DNA from: Flammeovirga aprica JL-4
GTDB taxonomy: Bacteria; Bacteroidota; Bacteroidia; Cytophagales; Flammeovirgaceae
NCBI RefSeq assembly: GCF_012844305.1
Contig: NZ_JABANE010000061.1
Span: 1-52,251, forward strand
DNA: 52,251 nucleotides
Reading direction: 5' to 3'
A program made the position numbers and the translations under genes. The notes beneath the pieces are model-generated. The model was not told where the DNA came from. It did not search any database and worked only from the letters and a program-made list of their open reading frames with translations. This document shows positions 18,787 through 26,116 of this stretch, piece by piece. How positions within the stretch are numbered: the first letter of the stretch is position 1; every line of letters starts with the position of its first letter.

Positions 18787-19053
18787 TTACAACCAATTAC
18801 TATTCATGACACAGTCTATAATTGATAATATGGGTTTACCCAATTTCACAATGAGGAAGCTGACTGCTTTTAAAGTGAGATAAAGTTCGCTTACTTTTCC
18901 ATCTAAAAGTTTTCTCTTAGAATTTACTTGTTTTATTTGTTCTGCTGACAAAGTTGCGACTTTATTTTCGAGTTGAATCAACCTTTTTTCTAAGGATTTA
19001 TTAGGGTTGTTAATAGAAGTACCTATTACAATTTTTAAAAATAAATTTTTCAT
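18787..19053 (-). CDS. Hypothetical protein, 88 residues
   Basis: A short ORF starting with ATG. Residues 20-60 are predicted to be a charged amphipathic helix or coiled coil (LEKRLIQLENKVATLSAEQI), and residues 61-80 are hydrophobic (AVSFLIVKLGKPILSIID), possibly a membrane segment. I do not recognise a family. It lies 63 bp downstream of the next minus-strand gene and may share its transcript. No competing ORF covers the region. Confidence 0.4.
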   Translation of the reverse strand: MKNLFLKIVIGTSINNPNKSLEKRLIQLENKVATLSAEQIKQVNSKRKLLDGKVSELYLTLKAVSFLIVKLGKPILSIIDCVMNSNWL

Positions 19054-19116
19054 AATGTAAAGGTATCTATCGGCAAAATTGGAATAGTTGGATCCAATTG
19101 GAACTTAATATTCCAA

Positions 19117-20103
19117 TTAAATAAAGTCTTTAATAATCTCTTTTAATTCATTTATTTCTTTTTTCCTTTTTAAATCCCCTGCTTTTTCCAGCTGCTGCCG
19201 AAATCCTTCTGATAAACTTTTTAAAGAAGTTGATTGATTCCCTATGCATAAACTCCTAAAAGAAGATACCCTTTGCTCATCTGTTAAGTAATAATCTTCA
19301 TTTAATAATTCTAATTCTTGTAAAGCTTTATATAGAATTGATAAATCCTTTCCCTTAGCACTATCAGTAAATTTTGATTTTAAATATTCTAATAGTTTTT
19401 CATTACTACTTACGTTATTTAATAACTCAAATTTTAGATATTCTGGCTCATCACTATCGAAGTCCTGAATATTATCTTTTTTCCAATTGCTTTGAGGATT
19501 AATAATAAAACTATTAGGTAAGGTAATCCTATCTCCTTTTCTTAAGTGTTCAATTCCTTCCTCAAGACTATTTACAGTAATAGTTCTTTGTTCAAACCTT
19601 TCATATTCATTTATCTTCTTATCTTCTTTAAAATAATCAAATAGTCTTTTTGTTAATTCATCCAATTCTGTAAAGAAAAAATCTAATGATAAAAAACTTT
19701 TATGAGTATGAGTCCTATAGAACAAATACTTTTGTTTATAGTCAAAAATGTCTTCTAAGTCATTTTCATTAAATTTTTCTTTGAGAGTATCTATCTCTGC
19801 TTCAATACCATTGAAATAATAAAGTGGAGATTCAAATGAACTACACACTTCTAATTCAATTGCTTTTTGTTTGATTAATAAACAGGTATTTTCTTGTAAC
19901 AAATCATACTTTATGTTCAACTTTTCATTTAATGAATTGTATTCTATCCTTTCTTTATAGTTAACATCTGGCTCTAATTTTTTCTTTTCCGCTGATAGCC
20001 TATTTATTTCCTCAATCAATGAATTATACTTGTTAAATGCATCAATATTAGAATATAAAAAATCAATAAATTGGAAAAGAGAATTTATTTTATCAGTTAT
20101 CAT
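19117..20103 (-). CDS. Hypothetical coiled-coil protein
   Basis: A 328-residue soluble protein rich in Lys, Glu, Leu and Asn. Residues about 20-85 are strongly coiled-coil (YNSLIEEINRLSAEKKKLE), followed by a mixed helical region. The C-terminal 70 residues (LYKALQELELLNEDYYLTDEQ to the end) look like the small helical tail of many Bacteroidota accessory proteins of unknown role. It has no signal peptide. Its base composition is even more AT-rich than the SusC/SusD genes, fitting an accessory region. It lies 88 bp beyond the next minus-strand gene. Function unknown. Confidence 0.65.
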   Translation of the reverse strand: MITDKINSLFQFIDFLYSNIDAFNKYNSLIEEINRLSAEKKKLEPDVNYKERIEYNSLNEKLNIKYDLLQENTCLLIKQKAIELEVCSSFESPLYYFNGIEAEIDTLKEKFNENDLEDIFDYKQKYLFYRTHTHKSFLSLDFFFTELDELTKRLFDYFKEDKKINEYERFEQRTITVNSLEEGIEHLRKGDRITLPNSFIINPQSNWKKDNIQDFDSDEPEYLKFELLNNVSSNEKLLEYLKSKFTDSAKGKDLSILYKALQELELLNEDYYLTDEQRVSSFRSLCIGNQSTSLKSLSEGFRQQLEKAGDLKRKKEINELKEIIKDFI

Positions 20104-20190
20104 ACTTAATTAATTTTAGTTTCATCTATTCTTGCTGAAGCAGCATATGAAGATATTTTTTCCAAACACCTTTTTGTTCGTGTTGTTAAA

Positions 20191-20787
20191 TTATGATTTC
20201 AAATTATACCCCAAAAACTCCCTGCTCATTTCCGGATTATTAAAAGATCTAGCTATTGCTTCTCTTTGTTCCAATTGTTTACTTTCTCTTGGTTTTATGA
20301 TAAATCGATAATGTGCATTTTTGAAACCTTCAGGGTCATTACATTTCAATTGTGAATCAGGAGTTTTCAACCCTTTTCTGAACGTTTGATATACTGTTGA
20401 TTTAGCTTGTTCTGTTTCTATCAAACCTAACTTGTTGTCAGTTGAATTCACATCATTCAGATGACTCATAATATGAAATAAGGATCTTAAAGGTCCATTA
20501 ATAAACTCACCATTGTTTTCTACTCCTCGGATCAGAATCCCACCAAAGCCAGTTTTTCCTCTTAATGTGATATCAAACCCCATTTTATGAAACCTCCATT
20601 TCCCTTCTTTTTCATTATGCTGATGGGTATAGGCATCTTGATGTTTTTTTTCAGAATAGTAATAAAATTCTATTTCGGTAAATGAAAAATGTTCACCATT
20701 TACGTTCAACTTTTTAGTGAACAAGAGCTCGTTTGCTAATCTTTCAAATTCTTTTTCAATTTGGTCTTCGTCAATAAAAAAATCCAT
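20191..20787 (-). CDS. Hypothetical protein, possibly related to alkylpurine DNA glycosylases
   Basis: A 198-residue protein without a signal. The early segment SFTEIEFYYYSEKKHQDAYTHQ, then GKWRFHKMGFDITLRGKTGFGGILIRGVE, loosely recalls the core of methylpurine-DNA glycosylases (an E-x-E-Y-like motif, a His, then a beta-rich segment). That similarity is weak and I could not confirm catalytic residues. The C-terminal part is basic (KPRESKQLEQREAIARSF). It is the first gene of a probable minus-strand run with 19117-20103. It should be read as unknown; the glycosylase idea is only a lead. Confidence 0.6.
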   Translation of the reverse strand: MDFFIDEDQIEKEFERLANELLFTKKLNVNGEHFSFTEIEFYYYSEKKHQDAYTHQHNEKEGKWRFHKMGFDITLRGKTGFGGILIRGVENNGEFINGPLRSLFHIMSHLNDVNSTDNKLGLIETEQAKSTVYQTFRKGLKTPDSQLKCNDPEGFKNAHYRFIIKPRESKQLEQREAIARSFNNPEMSREFLGYNLKS

Positions 20788-20915
20788 GGTTAAATCTTTG
20801 TTTGTTATAATTGGCTATTTCCTATCATAAGTGATATAAATATAAGGAGAAGCATGAACATTTTATAACATCATACAATTTGAATTTCTGCTTTTAATGG
20901 TGTTTCTTATCTTTC

Positions 20916-21027
20916 GCAAGTCAGAAGACTTGCCCAATAGTCAGTTCCAAGTGACTCTCGCACTTAACACTTGAAACAGGGTGTGGTAAATTACCACCGT
21001 AATGTAGAGCCACAATGCTTTGTGGCT
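20916..21027. repeat. Cluster of four short palindromes
   Basis: GCAAGTC-AGAA-GACTTGC (20916-20933), AGTCA/TGACT (20939-20956), GTGGTAAATTACCAC (20983-20997) and AGCCACAA-TGCT-TTGTGGCT (21008-21027) follow one another. The last is next to ACGAACCAC, a string also present in the TTGCATTGCAAC repeats. Confidence 0.65.
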
Positions 21028-21218
21028 AACGAACCACTTTGTAAAAAATTAAGTAACAAAGTCTATTGAATGGTGTTAAAATCAATATATTGAAGAAAAT
21101 AAAAATGCAAACACTTGTAAATAAGCTATCTTACTCTTATCATTACAGCCGATTTGAATAAACTATGTTACTGAGACGATTCTGCATTGTTATACCTTAA
21201 AAACGAAACTAACTTCAT

Positions 21219-21233
21219 CTAAAAACCTGCTTA
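21219..21233. repeat. Left arm of a 15-bp inverted repeat around the HU-like gene
   Basis: CTAAAAACCTGCTTA here is the exact reverse complement of 22053-22067. The arms bracket the single gene between them. Confidence 0.6.
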
Positions 21234-21315
21234 AATAGGTGTATATAACAATATTTCTCATCATCAACGATTCAAATCCTATTTTAATTTTCACAACTTA
21301 AATCAAACATTTGCC

Positions 21316-22041
21316 ATGGCAAAAGAAACCAACAAAGTGGACATACAGTTGTATGATCTCGCCGTTACCCCAGATCCTAATGACTATTTTGGTAGAGTAA
21401 GAAGCAAAGGAACTATTGACAATGAAACGATAGCTAGTCGTATCAAAAAAGAGGGTTCTGAATACCAAGCTGAAACTATAATTGAATTACTTAATCGTGC
21501 AGACCGTATCAAGGGAGAAGGTTTGGCACAAGGCTACAATGTCAATACAGGTTTTGTCAATGCAAGACTGAGTGTCAGCGGTGTATTTTATGAAGAGGTT
21601 TTTGATCCTAAAAAACACCAACTCAACGCTAGTATTAATCTAACTTCTAATACTAAAGAATTGATTGATGAAACTAAAGTGACGGTACTTGGTCAGGCAC
21701 AAACCGGCCCTGTATTACTAAAAGTAGTGGATAGTTTTACGGGTGAAGTCAACGCCCAAATCACTCCTAATAATGCAATGACCATTTATGGTGATCGGAT
21801 TAAAATTGATGGTTCAGAGGAGTTCAAGGATGAAGTGGGATTGTTCTTTATCAATCTTGATGATCAAAGCCGTACGAAAGTAACGCAACTGATCAATAAT
21901 GAAAATAAAGCGGTCATCTTTATGGTGCCTGCGTTAGCAAAAGGCAACTATGAGTTGGAGTTAGTTACTCAACTTAATAGAAATGCTTTACTTAAAGCAC
22001 CCCGCTCTGAAAAATTGGAAGCTGTGCTGATCGTCAATTAG
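21316..22041 (+). CDS. HU-like DNA-binding protein with DUF4469/Ig-fold C-terminus
   Basis: A 241-residue cytoplasmic protein. Residues about 1-125 match the Bacteroidota HU-like DNA-binding domain (VRSKGTIDNETIASRIKKEGSEYQAETI, then GYNVNTGFVNARLSVSGVF). Residues about 140-241 match the DUF4469/Ig-like partner domain: VVDSFTGEVNAQITPNN, IYGDRIKIDG, VGLFFINL, PALAKGNYELELVTQ. Both domains commonly occur together. HU-type proteins bend or wrap DNA; the role of the Ig-like part is unknown. The gene is followed by its own terminator and then, 91 bp after the stop, by a 391-bp tandem array. A 15-bp inverted repeat flanks it. The family is certain; the DNA target is not. Confidence 0.88.
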   Translation: MAKETNKVDIQLYDLAVTPDPNDYFGRVRSKGTIDNETIASRIKKEGSEYQAETIIELLNRADRIKGEGLAQGYNVNTGFVNARLSVSGVFYEEVFDPKKHQLNASINLTSNTKELIDETKVTVLGQAQTGPVLLKVVDSFTGEVNAQITPNNAMTIYGDRIKIDGSEEFKDEVGLFFINLDDQSRTKVTQLINNENKAVIFMVPALAKGNYELELVTQLNRNALLKAPRSEKLEAVLIVN

Positions 22042-22052
22042 AACGTTTTAGA

Positions 22053-22067
22053 TAAGCAGGTTTTTAG
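22053..22067. repeat. Right arm of the 15-bp inverted repeat
   Basis: TAAGCAGGTTTTTAG is the exact reverse complement of 21219-21233. It lies 11 bp after the stop codon of the HU-like gene and just before its terminator. Confidence 0.6.
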
Positions 22068-22071
22068 CATC

Positions 22072-22108
22072 GCCCCTTTTATATTTTTTGATATTAAAGG
22101 GGCTTTTT
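22072..22108 (+). terminator. Terminator of the HU-like gene
   Basis: GCCCCTTT (22072-22079) pairs with AAAGGGGC (22096-22103), followed by TTTTT. Confidence 0.88.
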
Positions 22109-22132
22109 GATGTCCCAATGAAGATACAACGT

Positions 22133-22523
22133 GTACATGCTAGGATGTACGGTGTGTACACGCTAGCACTTACATACCATACATGCTAGGACCTACGATG
22201 TGTACACGCTAGCACTTACATATCGTACATGCTAGGATCTACGATGTGTACACGCTAGCACTTACATGCCGTACATGCTAGGATCTACGGTGTGTACACG
22301 CTAGCACTTACATACCATACATGCTAGGATCTACGGTGTGTACACGCTAGCACTTACATGCCGTACATGCTAGGATCTACGGTGTGTACACGCTAGCACT
22401 TACATACCATACATGCTAGGATCTACGGTGTGTACACGCTAGCACTTACATGCCGTACATGCTAGGACCTACGGTGTGTACAGACTAGCACTTACATACC
22501 GTATATGCTAGGACTTTCGATGT
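22133..22523. repeat. Tandem array: eight 46-bp dimers plus one 23-bp half-unit
   Basis: The array has a strict 46-bp period with dimers starting at 22133, 22179, 22225, 22271, 22317, 22363, 22409 and 22455, and a last half-unit at 22501. Each dimer splits into two 23-bp half-units, one beginning GTACATGCTAGGATCTACGG and the other GTACACGCTAGCACTTACAT. The two half-units agree at about 14 of 23 positions, chiefly GTACA, GCTAG and a later TAC. Dimers differ from one another by only a few bases. There are no unique spacers, so this is not CRISPR. No ORF or promoter is evident in it. Confidence 0.97.
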
Positions 22524-22544
22524 GTACACAATCAGGAGGTGTAT

Positions 22545-22577
22545 ATAATAACGTGCACCAGGATTAAAATCATGGGC
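22545..22577. repeat. REP-like hairpin, copy 2
   Basis: TAATAACGTGCACCA followed by CCAGGATT-AA-AATCATGG. It matches the copy at 17644-17677 with a compensating stem change. It begins about 20 bp after the tandem array. Confidence 0.6.
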
Positions 22578-22617
22578 AGGTGACCAACACTAAAGAGTTG
22601 TCTTCGTTACCAACCTT

Positions 22618-22633
22618 CAAGACTTCAGTCTTG
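22618..22633. repeat. Short perfect hairpin
   Basis: CAAGAC-TTCA-GTCTTG, itself flanked by AACC and GAGGTT that extend the pairing after two mismatches. It is in the spacer downstream of the broken fic gene and could stabilise or terminate that transcript. Confidence 0.5.
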
Positions 22634-22757
22634 ATGAGGTTGCACTATTACCTGTGGGGCTGTCCTTTTCTTAAGGATGATGTAAAATTGAAGTGTGCAG
22701 TCAATGTGCACATGTGGAATAATGAATGTTATTTTATCACTCGTGTTGATCTATTAC

Positions 22758-23829
22758 TTATTTTGATAAAAGCTGAAATAATGGTTCATTAATAAAGTAG
22801 TTTTGATTACCCAATTTATGCTTTACCAAAAGTCCATCTTTTGCTAGTTTATTGAGATAACCTGAGGCAGTCACTCTGGAAATAGATAACTCATCCATTA
22901 GAAATTCTATTTTGGTATAAGGGTGCTTAAATAAGTTATTCAACAAATCCTGACTATAGAATTTATAATTCGCACGAATTTGTTGTTTATACTGCATCAT
23001 TAATTTTTTAATATCATGAATTCGTTGAATCGTATCTAATGCTGTTGTTTCAACTCCTTTAATCATAAAAAGTAACCATTCCTGCCATTCTTCATTATCT
23101 CTTACTCCTTGTAAGAGGTTATAATATTCCGCTTTATGATGAATGATATAATTACTTAAGTATAAAATGGGTAATTCTTGTAAACCTTGAAGTACAAGGT
23201 AAAGAATATTAATAATCCTTCCCGTTCTTCCATTTCCATCATAAAAAGGATGGATACTCTCAAACTGAAAATGTAATAATGCCATTTTTATCAATGGGTC
23301 AATATCATCCATTTCTGGAGTATTAATATATACTTCTAAATTTGACATTAACTTTTCTACTTCCTGTTTATGTTGAGGAGGAGTATAAATTACCTCCCCT
23401 GTTTTGGCGTTTTTTAATGAAGTTCCGGGTACACTTCTAAAACCTGCATTATTCTTTTCTAGCTCTTCCTGAATACTTAATATTGTTTTATTTGTTAGTA
23501 GTTCTTCCTCCTTTGTTTTATAATATCCCTTTTTAAGTGCTGAAATATAGTTTTGAACTTCCTTTGCTTCTAAAGAAGATACATTCACGAGGTTTAAAGT
23601 AGATTTATATAAATCATCATGAGTAGTAATAATGTTTTCTACTTCAGAACTGTCTTTTGCTTCTTGTAATGCTAATGTATTTAAGAGAATTTCTTGATTT
23701 GGAATTGAGGATACTTCTCCTTTTAATTCTGCCAATGCAAAATGGGCTTTTGGCAACGCTTTAAGTACTGAGTACTGCTTTTGATTCTAAATCATAAGAT
23801 TTATAAGGTATCGTATCTAATTTCCACAT
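22758..23829 (-). pseudogene. fic: Class II Fic (AMPylase-type) gene, frameshifted near its 5' end
   Basis: The main frame (22758-23756) holds a Fic_N region with the inhibitory motif SSEVEN, the catalytic motif HPFYDGNGRTGR and a C-terminal winged-helix region. That frame has no ATG, only a TTG in front of LPKAHFALAELKG. The natural start is ATG at 23829, giving MWKLDTIPYKSYDLESKAVLST and then TAA at 23761-23763. The plus-strand heptamer AGTACTG is duplicated in tandem at 23764-23777. Removing one copy joins ESKAVL directly to KALPKAHF in one frame, the normal family sequence. Intact Fic proteins transfer AMP to target proteins. This copy is off unless the duplication is lost or the TTG start works. 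Confidence 0.85.
23764..23777. repeat. Tandem 7-bp duplication that shifts the fic frame
   Basis: AGTACTG occurs twice in direct succession. Seven bases shift the reading frame by one, which separates the normal fic start from the rest of the gene. Confidence 0.9.
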
Positions 23830-23854
23830 TATTAATTCTATTTTCTTTATTGTG

Positions 23855-23926
23855 TATGTAAAGAAAATAGAAAAATCTTTACATAGGTCATTTAGTATGT
23901 AAAGAAAATGAGAAAATCTTTACATA
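23855..23926 (-). promoter_or_regulatory. Two tandem operator-like dyads upstream of fic
   Basis: TATGTAAAGA-N11-TCTTTACATA occupies 23855-23885 and is repeated, with the same arms and spacing, at 23896-23926. The two 31-bp dyads start 41 bp apart, about four helical turns, and lie 26 bp upstream of the fic ATG at 23829. They look like a pair of sites for a dimeric repressor, possibly the winged helix at the end of the Fic protein itself. Confidence 0.75.
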
Positions 23927-24016
23927 GTTGATATCACTTATGTAGAATCTCATCATAAGCCCACTTGCTCAATAATCCACCATACGTAACACTACCCCCT
24001 AAAACAGAATAATCAA

Positions 24017-24050
24017 AAAAAAATCCATCCGATTTCTCAGATGGATTTTT
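24017..24050 (-). terminator. Terminator of the AIM24/M48 operon
   Basis: AAAAATCCATC pairs with GATGGATTTTT. On the minus strand it is followed by a long T-run. It lies just after the stop of the last AIM24 gene. Confidence 0.88.
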
Positions 24051-24055
24051 GAATA

Positions 24056-24742
24056 TTAATTCTTCTTTTTTGCTGGACGGTAAGGGTAAATCCAACTTGT
24101 AAATGGCCCTACCTTTCTCGTTTGGATCCATACTTTTCCTTTTCCAGAAAAACGGCAAACTAAGCCTTCTCCGGAGAAGAAAAGGGATTTATAACCTCCC
24201 ACTTTTGAGATATTATAGTCTAAGCCTTCTGTGAAAGCGACAATGTGACCTGTATCGACAACATAGCCGTCTTCTACATCAATTTCTATGATTCCGCCAT
24301 AAGAGTTGAACCACAGGTCTCCTGTTCCTGAACATTTTATCAAGAACAAGCTTTCGCCTGAGAAGAAGCCTTTTGTTAACCCTTGGAATTTTGTTTCTAC
24401 TTCAACACTCATTGCTGAAGCTACAAATGCAGAACTCTGAAGGTAAATTGATTCATTCTCTAAATACACATGTTCTACATCGCCTGGAGCGCCTGGGGCA
24501 ATTTGAATTTCTCCTGCTCCATTCTTTGCTTCAAACTCGTTAATGAAAAGTGATTCTCCAGAGAAAATTCTACTGAATCCACCTTTCATTTTTGTATGCA
24601 TTTCGATGTTGGTGTCCATCGTTGCCATTGCCGAAGCTTCTACTTTTATTTTTTCTCCCGAAGGGATGTTGACTGTGATAAAACCAAAATCAGGTTTACA
24701 GTCAAATCTAAAATCTAATCCTTTTTTATCTTCTGTAAGCAT
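24056..24742 (-). CDS. AIM24 family protein, third paralogue
   Basis: This 228-residue protein is made of beta repeats with the recurrent FFSGESLF/FSGEGLV pattern and GDLWFNSYGGIIEIDV, typical of the AIM24/TIGR00266 family (bacterial relatives of the yeast mitochondrial Aim24). The family folds as a trimeric-looking double-stranded beta structure; its biochemical role is not established. It begins 3 bp after the previous gene, so it is translationally coupled. It carries an extra basic tail (YRPAKKKN). There is no signal peptide. It is the last gene of a four-gene operon. Confidence 0.88.
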   Translation of the reverse strand: MLTEDKKGLDFRFDCKPDFGFITVNIPSGEKIKVEASAMATMDTNIEMHTKMKGGFSRIFSGESLFINEFEAKNGAGEIQIAPGAPGDVEHVYLENESIYLQSSAFVASAMSVEVETKFQGLTKGFFSGESLFLIKCSGTGDLWFNSYGGIIEIDVEDGYVVDTGHIVAFTEGLDYNISKVGGYKSLFFSGEGLVCRFSGKGKVWIQTRKVGPFTSWIYPYRPAKKKN

Positions 24743-24745
24743 GAT

Positions 24746-25447
24746 CTATCTTGGTCTTAATGTTGGTCCTAAAATTTGTCCGAATGAACTTGGGTTATGG
24801 GATTGTACCCAAACGGTTCCTTTGCCTTTAAACTTACACACCAAGCCTTCTCCGCCAAGGAATGAACTCACCCAGCTTTTTCCAGCTTTAGTTACTTCAA
24901 AGTTTAATGTCTCTTCGAAAGCAACGATATGCCCTGTATCTACGATATAATCACCATCAATTTCTAGTGGATAAATAGCACCATATGAATTGAAGATTAC
25001 AGTACCTTGACCATTTAAATTCAACCAGAAAGCACTTTCTCCTGAGAAGAAACTTTTAAAACCCTGCCAGTTAAAATCTACTTCAACGTCTGGCGATGAG
25101 GCCACGTATGAACCCGCTTGAACAACTAGCCCCTCACCATGTAACTCATGCGTCATCATATCACCTGCTAGGGTTGCACTTAACCAAACGGTTCCAGGCT
25201 CGTTTCCTGCCGAATAGTGATTCATGAAAAAGCTCTCTCCCGATAGCATTCTTTTTAGACCTTTCATGATGCCTCCTCCACTTTTCTTATGCGTGGTGGT
25301 AGTCATCTTAATGGATGGACTCATGGCAATCATTGCTCCTGCCTCGGCAGTGAAATGTTGTCCTGGCTCCAAATCTATTTTGACAGCTGATGCCCCTGGC
25401 CCCAACTGAATCTCAGTTTTTAATGATGTTTTTAATAGTTCTGCCAT
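24746..25447 (-). CDS. AIM24 family protein, second paralogue
   Basis: A 233-residue member with LSGESFFMNHY, FFSGESAFWLNLNG, GTVIFNSYGAIYPLEIDGDYIVDTGHIVAFE and GGEGLVCKFKGKG. It has a slightly longer glycine-rich loop (HKKSGGGIMKGLKRML) than its neighbours. It lies 2 bp after the first paralogue and 3 bp before the third. The C-terminus after VWVQSHNPSSFGQ is short and basic. The three copies differ enough to be old duplicates with distinct roles or to assemble as a hetero-oligomer (inference). Confidence 0.88.
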   Translation of the reverse strand: MAELLKTSLKTEIQLGPGASAVKIDLEPGQHFTAEAGAMIAMSPSIKMTTTTHKKSGGGIMKGLKRMLSGESFFMNHYSAGNEPGTVWLSATLAGDMMTHELHGEGLVVQAGSYVASSPDVEVDFNWQGFKSFFSGESAFWLNLNGQGTVIFNSYGAIYPLEIDGDYIVDTGHIVAFEETLNFEVTKAGKSWVSSFLGGEGLVCKFKGKGTVWVQSHNPSSFGQILGPTLRPR

Positions 25448-25449
25448 GA

Positions 25450-26109
25450 TTATAAGTTTCTATTTACCCATGATGTCATCCCAGACAAACTTCTTGTCTG
25501 AATAAAAATCTTTCCTGAACCTTCTACTCTAGTTACTAATCCCTCACCTCCAAAAAGAGAAGAGAAAATACCACCAGACAGTTGAGGCTTCAGTTTCATT
25601 CCTGGCTCATAACCAACCAAGTGACTTGTATCGACAATAAATTCGCCATTGACCTCTCTTTCGATTAAACCACCGAAAGAACCAAAAATGACTTTTCCAT
25701 GTCCAGATACCATCAATTTAAAGAGGCCTTCTCCGCCTATCCAAGAACCAAAACCAGCCCATTTTACACCCAGTTTTAAATCTGGCGTAGATGCGATATA
25801 TGCTCCTTGCTGTAAACAGAAACTCTCTCCATTCAGCTCCTTCACCTCCATATCTCCAGGTGTCGGTTGAGTAATAGTTAGAGTAAGAGGTTCTGAAGTG
25901 TTGTTGGTAAAACGGTTTACAAAAAGTGTTTCACCACCGAAGACTTTTTTAAGTATGGCATTAAAAAATCCTCCATTGAGTTCGGCAGTCATATCAAGTT
26001 GAGCTGACATACTTGACATCGCATCTGATTCTGCGACAAACGACTCCCCGGGTTCAATTGTGACATGAACATGGGCAAAAGCAGGTTTGCCTTTAACGTC
26101 TAAATTCAT
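25450..26109 (-). CDS. AIM24 family protein, first paralogue
   Basis: A 219-residue member: VFGGETLFVNRF, GEGLFKLMVSGHGKVIFGSFGGLIEREV, VDTSHLVGYEPG and FGGEGLVTRVEGSGKIFIQTR. It starts 7 bp after the M48 protease gene ends. Its ends show no signal peptide or membrane helix. It is the shortest of the three and has the family fold only. Its position directly after the protease suggests a functional link (inference). Confidence 0.88.
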   Translation of the reverse strand: MNLDVKGKPAFAHVHVTIEPGESFVAESDAMSSMSAQLDMTAELNGGFFNAILKKVFGGETLFVNRFTNNTSEPLTLTITQPTPGDMEVKELNGESFCLQQGAYIASTPDLKLGVKWAGFGSWIGGEGLFKLMVSGHGKVIFGSFGGLIEREVNGEFIVDTSHLVGYEPGMKLKPQLSGGIFSSLFGGEGLVTRVEGSGKIFIQTRSLSGMTSWVNRNL

Positions 26110-26116
26110 AAAAAAT

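Larger units (their letters stand above)
20788..21315. other. Gene-free spacer with a cluster of hairpins
   Basis: The stretch lies between divergent genes. It contains four successive palindromes at 20916-21027 and one arm of a 15-bp inverted repeat at 21219-21233. Promoters for both flanking genes should lie here, but I cannot place them with confidence. Confidence 0.5.

Noticed and set aside
22133..22523. CRISPR array
   Set aside because: Units are contiguous with no unique spacers, the period is constant at 46 bp, and no cas gene is in the window.
22580..22792. 70-codon plus-strand ORF after the array
   Set aside because: It spans the REP-like and CAAGAC hairpins and overlaps the fic 3' end; there is no coding signature.
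22758..23756. Functional Fic gene starting at TTG 23756
   Set aside because: The start is a TTG inside the conserved N-terminal helix. The normal ATG and leader lie upstream in another frame, separated by the 7-bp duplication.
18630..24000. Genomic island integrated at tmRNA
   Set aside because: tmRNA is a classic integration site and the following genes look accessory, but I see no integrase and no second copy of the tmRNA 3' end in the window.
23934..24158. 74-codon minus-strand ORF
   Set aside because: It overlaps the end of the third AIM24 gene and its terminator in another frame.
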